Source: UBA4742 sp963734965 (lineage in GTDB: Bacteria; Actinomycetota; Acidimicrobiia; Acidimicrobiales; Acidimicrobilacustridaceae). Taken from it: 64,000 bases of DNA. The translations under genes and the position numbers were made by a program. Within the stretch, counting starts at the first letter, position 1, and each line of letters opens with the position of its first letter. Where the stretch lies: the NCBI GenBank assembly GCA_963734965.1, contig CAVTJK010000003.1:558001-622000 (forward strand). The letters are read 5' to 3'. The notes beneath the pieces were generated by a model. The model made no database searches, was not told the origin of the DNA, and worked only from the letters and a program-made list of their open reading frames with translations. This document shows positions 42,636 to 49,508 of the stretch, one piece after another.

Positions 42636-43478
42636 GTGCACGATTGGGGTCGCGATCGGGTCGGTGACCTGGTCGAGCTCACCCAGGCCGCGCTGGGGTC
42701 CGAGCAGCTCAGCCGCGACGAGCTGCTGGCCTGTTGCTGGGATGATCCCGGCGTCGTGCTGGCCACGCCCGACGGCGCCGGGGCCGCCTCGGTGGTCGTC
42801 CGCCGGTCCGCAGAGCACGCCGCCGCCTTCCTCAAGCTGGTCGCCGTGCACCCCGGTGCCCGCCGTCAGGGCCACGGGCTGGCCTTGTTGCGCGCCGCCG
42901 AGCAGTGGGCCTGGGATCAGGGAGCGACCGCGCTGCACATCGCCGGGTCGGCGCCGTTCTACCTGTGGCCGGGAGTCGACGTCCGGGCCACGCCGATGCA
43001 GTGCCTGGTCGAGTCGGCGGGCTACGCCGAGACCGGCGCCGCCTTCGACATGTCCGTACCGGCGACCTTCCGCCGGCCGGCCCCGCCGGACGTGGACCTA
43101 CGCCGGGCCGTGGATGACGCCGACGTCGCATCGGTCGACGAGCTGGTCGGTCGCGTCTGGCCCGAGTGGCTCGACGAGCAACGCCGGGCCACCGAACAGG
43201 GGACGTGTCTGGCCGCCTTCGACCACGACGATGGTCGGCCGGTCGCCTTCGCCTGCCATTCGGTCAACCGGGCGGGCTGGTTCGGGCCGACCGGGACGGT
43301 CCCCGACCATCGCGGCCGCGGCATCGGTCACGCCCTGCTGTCGGAGGTCTGCCGCGATCTGATGGTTGCCGGCTACAGCGACGTCGAGATCTGTTGGATC
43401 GGACCGTTCCGCTTCTATGCCACCGCCGGGGGCGCCATGTCCCGCACGTTTCGCACCTTCCGTCGGGCCAGGCCCTGA
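42636..43478 (+). CDS. Two-domain GNAT acetyltransferase
   Basis: A 280-residue protein with two GNAT folds. The first acetyl-CoA loop is HPGARRQGHGLALLRAAE and the second is VPDHRGRGIGHALL. The tandem layout and length recall mycothiol synthase (MshD) and Eis-like enzymes, but neither is proven; mca lies close by, which makes a thiol link imaginable. GTG 42636 is chosen over upstream ATG 42582 because GATCCT precedes it by six nt and the extra residues look unstructured. Confidence 0.8.
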   Translation: MHDWGRDRVGDLVELTQAALGSEQLSRDELLACCWDDPGVVLATPDGAGAASVVVRRSAEHAAAFLKLVAVHPGARRQGHGLALLRAAEQWAWDQGATALHIAGSAPFYLWPGVDVRATPMQCLVESAGYAETGAAFDMSVPATFRRPAPPDVDLRRAVDDADVASVDELVGRVWPEWLDEQRRATEQGTCLAAFDHDDGRPVAFACHSVNRAGWFGPTGTVPDHRGRGIGHALLSEVCRDLMVAGYSDVEICWIGPFRFYATAGGAMSRTFRTFRRARP

Positions 43479-43486
43479 TTCGTGCG

Positions 43487-43568
43487 GGCTCACCCTTGCG
43501 CTGGAGGTCGCGCCACGGGCGGTGGCCGACCGGCTCAGCCCTTGCGCTGGAGGTCGCGCAACGGGCGA
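43487..43568. repeat. Short direct duplication at the 3' end of the ChbG-like gene
   Basis: CCCTTGCGCTGGAGGTCGCG occurs at 43493-43512 and 43539-43558, and flanking bases (GGCTCA before, ACGGGCG after) also match with one extra base. The downstream copy contains the C-terminal codons of the minus-strand gene; the other lies beyond its stop. It may be a true small duplication or an assembly effect. Confidence 0.7.
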
Positions 43569-44371
43569 TAGCCGATGAGGATGGCGCCGGCGCGTTCGAG
43601 GCGGGCTCGCAGCGCCGAGTCGAGCACCAGCAGGTGGTGATCGTCGACCCGGTCGGCCCAGTCGGGGGCCAGCGAGCGCAGCTCGGGGGTGTCGGCCGCC
43701 GGGTGGAGGTAGATCTCGGTCACGCCGGGTCGCAGGTCGAACAGGACCTTCTCGATGGCGCGGCGACTTCCGACCCCGCTGGGCACGGTGATGAACCAGT
43801 CGGGTGAGACCACGCCTTCGTCGGCGGCCAGGCGCCGGAACGGGAACCCGATGAGCCGTTCGCTCGACGATCCCGACAGCCGCATCGGCAGCCCGAAGTC
43901 GACCGCCAGCTCGAGGTAGACGTCGAAGAACTCGGGCCGCAGCTGCAGCGTGCCCATGTGGCTGTCCAGGTGGCTGACGTCGAACCCCCACAAGATGGCC
44001 CGCTCGATCTGGGCCCGGCACTCGCGCCGCACCTCGTCGACATCGGCGTGGTCCCAGACGTCGGACTGGGTCCGGGGGAAGCCGCCGTCGCCGTCGAGCA
44101 GCGACGGAGCCTGGGTGATCGGCCCCCACCGGTAGAGGTCCCACTCGGAGTTGAGCGTGAGGTGCACGCCGACGTCCTCGCCCAGATAGCGCGCCGAGGC
44201 TTCGCGCGCCCACGGGCAGGGCACCATCAGCGTGGCGCTGGTGGCCACCCCCGTCCGGAGGCTCTCGTACACCCCCGAGTTGGCGGCATGGCACATGCCG
44301 AGGTCGTCGCAGTTGATGACCAGCAGGCGGTCGTCGTCGCCGTAGCCCAGTCGTTTGGCCAGATCGGTCAC
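43535..44371 (-). CDS. ChbG/HpnK (YdjC-like) deacetylase
   Basis: A 278-residue protein. VINCDDLGMCHAANSG, GVHLTLNSEW and SHLDSHMGTLQL carry the Asp and His residues that bind the metal in YdjC-like deacetylases, which act on chitooligosaccharides or on hopanoid precursors (HpnK). The substrate is unknown here. GTG 44371 overlaps the TGA of the upstream nuclease gene (44368-44370), so they are coupled. The C-terminal RPLRDLQRKG is encoded inside a direct duplication. Confidence 0.9.
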   Translation of the reverse strand: MTDLAKRLGYGDDDRLLVINCDDLGMCHAANSGVYESLRTGVATSATLMVPCPWAREASARYLGEDVGVHLTLNSEWDLYRWGPITQAPSLLDGDGGFPRTQSDVWDHADVDEVRRECRAQIERAILWGFDVSHLDSHMGTLQLRPEFFDVYLELAVDFGLPMRLSGSSSERLIGFPFRRLAADEGVVSPDWFITVPSGVGSRRAIEKVLFDLRPGVTEIYLHPAADTPELRSLAPDWADRVDDHHLLVLDSALRARLERAGAILIGYRPLRDLQRKG

Positions 44372-44982
44372 GGATCAGACGCTAATGGCTCCTCCTCGCG
44401 TTTCGGCACCGATCCGCTCGTGGAGGTGGCGGCCGCCGGCGCTCCGGGTCTTCCGCAGGCTCCCCACAAGCCGAGCTGGCGGCGCCGGGCGGTGTCGACG
44501 GCGACGCTGAGCTGGCTCCGGTGGGCGACGTTGGGCGGATAGGTGAGCAACGACGCATAGCCCCCGGCGGCCAGGTCGAGGTTCACGAACAGGCCGTCCG
44601 AGCGGCGGTACACGTAGGCCAGCAACCGCCCGTAGACGTCGCGCTCGTCGACGTCACGTTCGAGGCGCACCGCCGTCCCGGGTGGGAGCAGGACCTTGGT
44701 GTGGTGCGAGGCCTGAGGTCCGTAGCAGCCGACCGGCTTGGTCGGACTGACGGTCTCGGGCGTGTCGATCCCGATGAGGCGCACCCGCTCGTCGCGGCCG
44801 TCCAGGTCGACCACGACGGTGTCGCCGTCGATCACCCGCGCCACCGTGGCCAGGCCCGGCGTCCGCTTGGCGCCTGGAGCGGTGTCCGACGGGCTCCGCG
44901 CCGATCCCGATGACGGCGCGCATCCCAGGATGAGGGCGCACGCGAGGACCAGGACGGTCCCGATGAGGGTTCTCGATCTCAT
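44368..44982 (-). CDS. Thermonuclease (SNase) family lipoprotein
   Basis: A 204-residue exported nuclease. The signal peptide carries a lipobox (LACALILGCAPS). The SNase OB fold shows VIDGDTVVVDL, RVRLIGIDTPE (catalytic Arg and Glu) and DVYGRLLAYVY (second Arg). It should cut DNA or RNA outside the membrane with calcium. ATG 44982 begins the signal; the open frame upstream is not coding-like. It overlaps the ChbG-like gene by four bases. Confidence 0.9.
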   Translation of the reverse strand: MRSRTLIGTVLVLACALILGCAPSSGSARSPSDTAPGAKRTPGLATVARVIDGDTVVVDLDGRDERVRLIGIDTPETVSPTKPVGCYGPQASHHTKVLLPPGTAVRLERDVDERDVYGRLLAYVYRRSDGLFVNLDLAAGGYASLLTYPPNVAHRSQLSVAVDTARRRQLGLWGACGRPGAPAAATSTSGSVPKREEEPLASDP

Positions 44983-45082
44983 GTCGACACTCCGCGTGGT
45001 TGGGACGGGCGAGGGCGGCCGCGGCCGCGATGCCCACCCCCACGAGGGGCGGGAGGAGGAGAACGAGGTGGGGCGAGTGGAG

Positions 45083-46267
45083 CTAGATGCGCTCGATGAG
45101 GGTGCCGGTGCCGAGCCCGCCACCGCAGCACATGGTGATCAGCGCCGTCTGCAGGTCGGCCCGATGCAGCTCGTGCACCGCCTTGGTCATGAGGATGGCG
45201 CCGGTACCGCCGAGGGGATGGCCGAGGGCGATGGCCCCACCGTTGGGGTTGACGCCGTCGAGGTCGATGTCGAGCTCGCGCTGCCAGGCCAGGACGACCG
45301 AGGCGAAGGCCTCGTTGATCTCGACGATGTCGATGTCGTCCATCGTCATGTGGTTGCGGTCGAGCAGGCGCTGGGTGGCGTCGATCGGCCCGGTGAGCAT
45401 GAGCACGGGGTCGACCCCGACCAGGCAGGTGTCGACGACCCGGGCGAGAGGCGTGAGGCCGAGGGCATCGGCCTTGTCGCGAGTGGTCATGAGCACGGCG
45501 CCGGCGCCGTCGGAGATCTGTGACGAGCTGCCGGCGGTGTGCACGCCGTCTTCGCGCGCCACGGCCTTGAGGTTGGCCAGCCCCTCGAGGGTGGTCTCCC
45601 GCAGGCCCTCGTCGCGCTCGACGCGGTGGGTGGTGCCGGTCGGCTTGCGATCCTCGTCGAGGTCGGGCGCATCGACCGCCACGATCTGGGTGGCGAAGCG
45701 ATCCTCGGCCCAGGCCTGGGCGGCCAGCTCTTGTGAGCGCAGACCGAACTCGTCGGCATCGGCCCGCGTGATGCCCCACTTGTCGGCGATGCGCTCGGCG
45801 CCTTCGAACTGGCTCGTGAACTCGTACTGGCCGAAGTAGCTCTTGGGGATGGCGCGGCCGACGTTGAGCGGTTTGGCGGTGGCCGAACCCATCGGCACCT
45901 GGCTGAGGTCCTCGATCCCGCAGGCCACCGCGGCGTCGATGACCCCCGAGCCGATCAGACTGGCGGCCAGGTTGGTCGCCTGCTGCGACGAGCCGCACTG
46001 GGTGTCGACGGTCGTGGCCGGTACCGACAGCGGCAGTCCGGCGACGAGCCAGGCCGTGCGGGCCACGTTGAACGACTGCATGCCGACCTGGCCGACACAG
46101 CCCCCGACGACCTGGCCGATCTCGGCGGGATCGATCCCGCTGCGTTCGACCAGCCCGGTCAGGGCGGTGGCCAACAGGTCAGCCGAGTGGATGGTGGACA
46201 GGCCCCCGTTGCGTCGCCCGATGGGCGTGCGGACCGCTTCGACGATGACGACTTCGCGTTCGCTCAT
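45083..46267 (-). CDS. Acetyl-CoA acetyltransferase (thiolase)
   Basis: A 394-residue thiolase. The acyl-accepting cysteine is C91 (TVDTQCGSSQQ), the His is in ALGHPLGGTGA and the second Cys in MCCGGGLG. Biosynthetic and degradative thiolases look alike; with an acyl-CoA dehydrogenase under a similar operator elsewhere, degradation is likelier, as in cholesterol or fatty acid pathways. TAGGCT (complement of 46274-46279) is six nt before ATG 46267, and the palindrome at 46287-46306 lies just upstream, so the promoter looks repressor-controlled. Confidence 0.95.
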   Translation of the reverse strand: MSEREVVIVEAVRTPIGRRNGGLSTIHSADLLATALTGLVERSGIDPAEIGQVVGGCVGQVGMQSFNVARTAWLVAGLPLSVPATTVDTQCGSSQQATNLAASLIGSGVIDAAVACGIEDLSQVPMGSATAKPLNVGRAIPKSYFGQYEFTSQFEGAERIADKWGITRADADEFGLRSQELAAQAWAEDRFATQIVAVDAPDLDEDRKPTGTTHRVERDEGLRETTLEGLANLKAVAREDGVHTAGSSSQISDGAGAVLMTTRDKADALGLTPLARVVDTCLVGVDPVLMLTGPIDATQRLLDRNHMTMDDIDIVEINEAFASVVLAWQRELDIDLDGVNPNGGAIALGHPLGGTGAILMTKAVHELHRADLQTALITMCCGGGLGTGTLIERI

Positions 46268-46286
46268 GACCCGAGCCTAGGCCGAT

Positions 46287-46306
46287 GCTTGACCGCCTGG
46301 TCAAGC
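46287..46306. promoter_or_regulatory. Operator palindrome upstream of thiolase
   Basis: GCTTGACC (46287-46294), GCCT and GGTCAAGC (46299-46306) form a perfect eight-base inverted repeat about 20-39 nt before the thiolase start, next to its -10 box. The core TTGACC-N4-GGTCAA is shared with the site upstream of the acyl-CoA dehydrogenase, suggesting one regulator for both. Confidence 0.65.
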
Positions 46307-46522
46307 GGCGGATGCCTGCTGACCAGGGTGGTGCGGGTGGTCGGGGTGCTCGACGTCGTCGAGGTCGCGGTGGCGCAGCGCGGCTCGCAGCGCGGACCGG
46401 GCCTGGGCCACGCCTCGCCGGCCGAGGGCTCGGGTCGAGTCGTCGAGCCGCCAGTCGACGGGGCGCTCGTCGGTGTCGTCATCAGGGAGGAGGTGAAGCT
46501 GTGCGTCCATGGGTTCCATCAT
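46301..46522 (-). CDS. Small acidic-to-basic protein, unknown
   Basis: A 73-residue frame with an acidic start (MDAQLHLLPDDDTDERP) and a helical centre (WRLDDSTRALGRRGVAQARSALRAALRH), ending in a His/Asp-rich tail. The tail overlaps the thiolase operator, but the gene ends before the thiolase start. The periodic central helix supports it being coding. The start may be ATG 46522, 46519 or 46510. No family recognised. Confidence 0.5.
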   Translation of the reverse strand: MMEPMDAQLHLLPDDDTDERPVDWRLDDSTRALGRRGVAQARSALRAALRHRDLDDVEHPDHPHHPGQQASAA

Positions 46523-46986
46523 GCCCAGGGGGTGTGACAGTCAGTCCTCGGTCGCCCGGTTCGAGGACGAAACAGGCCCATCGGCCCACCGTGTCACCAC
46601 CAAGGGTGACCGGGCGTGGGCGGAGAGGGAGCGGACCCGCCCATCCGACAACCCACCCGACAACCCATCCGACCACCAGGCACCCCCGACCCATCGACCG
46701 GGGACCGACCAGGAGCCCTTGGTGTTCGAGGCGCCAATCAACTATGGGGTGTTGGCCACTTTCATCCAGATCGGGACCGGGACAGCATCGGGTTGGCCAA
46801 ATCACCGTCCCGACTGCGCGGATGTCGACTTGTGTCCGGACGACGAAAATGGCGGGATGGATGTGGCGCTGAAACAGCAAACGTAGCCGCGGCGAAAAGA
46901 ACAGATCACGCGGGATGTATTGGGTGTGGACGCGGTCATGAGCGGGTTGCCGTTCACCGTCCACCGACCCGCGCAGACGGAGGCCG
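46523..46986. other. 464-bp gene-poor gap before the monooxygenase pair
   Basis: This stretch is less GC-rich than its surroundings, especially 46730-46930. It holds an irregular run of CCGACAACCCA-type units (about 46645-46680). Frames across it on both strands give low-complexity translations (for example VVGWVVGWVVG) and I do not accept them as genes. A promoter for the downstream protein must lie here, but I cannot identify its boxes. Confidence 0.5.
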
Positions 46987-49212
46987 ATGTTCGGAGCAGA
47001 GACCAGTGAGGAGCCCGAGGAGGGCTATGCGGGAGCGCCGCTGAAGGGCGGCGGGCGACTTCGTCGCGTCATGCGGACCGCTCGATCTCACTGGATCCTG
47101 TCGACGCTCGGCGTGCTGGCGGCTCTGGTTCTGGCGGCCGGCCTTTTCGTCTGGAGACAGGTCGAGAGCGTCCTCGATATCAAGAATGTGGCCGTGGCCT
47201 ACACGGTCCCGAACGCGCCACGAATGACCGCAGGTCAGGGTGAGATCATCTATCGGATCGACCCCACTCAGTCGTCAGCGACTTACGGCGTTGACGAGAA
47301 CCTCATGGGTCAGACAGCGCACACGACAAAGGGCTCGACCAGTGGAATCGCTGGCGATCTGGCCATAAATGCCTCGAATCCGGCGGCCAGCCGGGTTGGT
47401 CAGATCGTGATCAACGTCGAGCAGCTCCATTCGGACAACAACGGACGCGATGCCCAGATCCGCCAGCGCTATCTCGTCTCCGAGGCCAACCCCTTGGCCA
47501 CCTTCACCACCACCGAGCTGTCGGGCCTACCGCCGATGATCGTCGAGGGTCGCACCTACCACTTCGAGCTCACCGGTCGGCTGACGGTCAAGACCACGAC
47601 GGCCCCGGCGACCTGGAAGGTCGACGCCAAGCTGGCCAACGGCCAACTCGACGCCACGGCGACCACCAAGGTCAAGATGTCGACCTTCGGGGTCGGTCCC
47701 ATCAACCTGGCCGGCCTGGTGAGCACGAGCGACGATGTCGCGCTGACCTTCAAGCTGGTCGCGCTCGATCCGTCCAAGTTCACGGTGCCGACCACGATCG
47801 CGGCGCCGGCCTCGGCCGCTCACGTCGGCAAGAGCCCCTCGTTCAAGCAGGTGGTCGCCCCGATCCTCGAGCACAACTGCGCGTCCTGCCACGCGCCCGG
47901 CCAGGTCGGGGCCGCCCACTTCGAGCTGCGGACGGCATCGGACGCGGCGGCGGTGGCCCAAGGCCTCGGGGTCGTCACCCAGGCCCGGTACATGCCGCCG
48001 TGGCCGGCGTCGAAGGTCGGCGTCCCGCTGCTGCACTCCAAGGCGCTCAGCCAGCACGACATCGACGAGGTGACGGCCTGGGCCAAGGCCGGCGGCAAGC
48101 TCGACGAGCCGGGTTCGACCCCGGTCCGCCGAGCCCGGCCCAAGCCGGGGACCGCCCCACGCCAAGACGTGGTCCTCGAGGTGCCGGCCCGCTACAAGAG
48201 CTCGTCGACCAACGCCAACGACTACCGCTGCTTCCTGCTCGATCCCCACGTGACCAAGCCCGAGTACCTCACCGGCTACACGATCCTGCCCCAGCACCTC
48301 TTCGAGCTGCACCACGCCGAGATCTTCCGCGTGAACCGGGCTCAGGTCGCGGCCAGTCGGTCGATGTCGGGCGCCGACGGCCAGGCCGGGTGGTCGTGCT
48401 ACACCGGCACCAACCTGCCCGACCCGTCCGCCGCGCCGGCGCGGGGCACGGCCAACGCCGAGGAGCTGGCGGCCGCCGCCGGTGGCACCGGCCTCATCGC
48501 CAGCTGGGTGCCGGGCCAGGATCCGGGGACCTACCCCGACCACTCCGGCGTCCTGTTCGAACCGGGCGACGCCATCGTCGTGCAGCTGCACTTCCACTAC
48601 GACAAGCCGCCGGTGGCCGATCAGTCCTCGGTGGCGCTGCAGTTCGATCCGATCACCGACGCCATCCGCCCGTTGATGGTCGAGAACCCGGTCGCGCCCG
48701 TCGAGATCCCGTGCCCGGCCGGAGTCCAGGCCCCGCTCTGTGACCGCAGCGCGGCCCTGGCTGACGACGCCCGCATCTACGGACCGGCCGGTGCCTTCGT
48801 CGAGCCCGGGCTCCTCGGTCTCTGCGGCGAGGCCCCCCAACAGGTGGCGGCGCTGTTCCAGCAGGGCGTCGCCCACACGACGTGCAACTTCAAGGTGCCG
48901 GTCTCGGGCCAGATCGTCGACGTGATGGGCCACATGCACACCTTGGGCAAGACGTTCCGACTGACGCTCGATCCGGGCGCCACGAACCGCAAGGTGCTGC
49001 TCGACATCCCAGACTGGAACTTCGGCTGGCAGATGAGCTACACGCTGGCCTCGCCGATCCACGTCACGGCCGGCGAGACGCTCCAGATGTCGTGTTCCTG
49101 GGACCGATCGCTCGATCCGAACCGGCCCCCGAAGTACATCGTGTACGCCGAGGGAACCGCGGATGAGATGTGCTTCTCGACCTACGCCATCATCCCCGAC
49201 GCGCCGTCCTGA
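46987..49212 (+). CDS. Membrane-anchored YceI - cytochrome c - copper type II monooxygenase fusion, copy 1
   Basis: 741 residues. A cytoplasmic N-terminus, one membrane helix (about 34-55), a YceI lipocalin-like domain (about 84-262, from YRIDPTQSSATYGVDE), a cytochrome c domain (about 285-375) with C298-A-S-C301-H302 and probable sixth ligand Met336 (RYMPPWP), then a peptidylglycine/dopamine-hydroxylase-like copper monooxygenase (about 400-741). All copper ligands of that family are recognisable: H442-H443 (LHHAEIF), H535 or H537 (QLHFHYD), H649-M-H651 (GHMHTLGK) and M728 (ADEMCF). GGAGG precedes ATG 46987. Topology puts all domains outside the membrane. I infer an oxygenase supplied with electrons through its own haem; the substrate is unknown. 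A closely related paralogue follows. Confidence 0.9.
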   Translation: MFGAETSEEPEEGYAGAPLKGGGRLRRVMRTARSHWILSTLGVLAALVLAAGLFVWRQVESVLDIKNVAVAYTVPNAPRMTAGQGEIIYRIDPTQSSATYGVDENLMGQTAHTTKGSTSGIAGDLAINASNPAASRVGQIVINVEQLHSDNNGRDAQIRQRYLVSEANPLATFTTTELSGLPPMIVEGRTYHFELTGRLTVKTTTAPATWKVDAKLANGQLDATATTKVKMSTFGVGPINLAGLVSTSDDVALTFKLVALDPSKFTVPTTIAAPASAAHVGKSPSFKQVVAPILEHNCASCHAPGQVGAAHFELRTASDAAAVAQGLGVVTQARYMPPWPASKVGVPLLHSKALSQHDIDEVTAWAKAGGKLDEPGSTPVRRARPKPGTAPRQDVVLEVPARYKSSSTNANDYRCFLLDPHVTKPEYLTGYTILPQHLFELHHAEIFRVNRAQVAASRSMSGADGQAGWSCYTGTNLPDPSAAPARGTANAEELAAAAGGTGLIASWVPGQDPGTYPDHSGVLFEPGDAIVVQLHFHYDKPPVADQSSVALQFDPITDAIRPLMVENPVAPVEIPCPAGVQAPLCDRSAALADDARIYGPAGAFVEPGLLGLCGEAPQQVAALFQQGVAHTTCNFKVPVSGQIVDVMGHMHTLGKTFRLTLDPGATNRKVLLDIPDWNFGWQMSYTLASPIHVTAGETLQMSCSWDRSLDPNRPPKYIVYAEGTADEMCFSTYAIIPDAPS

Positions 49213-49320
49213 TCCGCCGTCTCGATGGCGGGGCGCCTGACCAGGCCATCTCGGGCGGGCCGAATCCAGGTCGAACTGGTGCAAGCGTTGATCTGACGCG
49301 ACCCGAACGACTGACTATGC

Positions 49321-49337
49321 TTGCACGACGGGTGCAA
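49321..49337. promoter_or_regulatory. Candidate operator upstream of the second monooxygenase fusion
   Basis: TTGCAC-GACGG-GTGCAA is a perfect inverted repeat within the 296-bp gap, and a further GTGCAAG occurs at about 49279. TATGCT (49315-49320) directly precedes it and may be the -10 box. The counterpart region before copy 1 lacks this motif, so the two paralogues may be regulated differently. Confidence 0.5.
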
Positions 49338-49508
49338 TTTCGGGTCGCACCGTGATCTCTGCGGTTCAGGACTTCGTGTCGCGGGCCGATTCACACCCGG
49401 AGAACTTCGCCAGATCGCACGTCAGACGTTGCTAGTTTCACTCGGGGCCACGGGGGACGACGGGGCCGACAGGTTCACCACCGTGATGCCACGCTCGTTG
49501 GAGGCACG

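Noticed and set aside
46482..46964. 160-codon minus-strand frame and overlapping plus-strand frames in the gap before the monooxygenase pair
   Set aside because: Translations are low complexity (VVGWVVGW) from a short DNA repeat and show no conserved segment or ribosome site.
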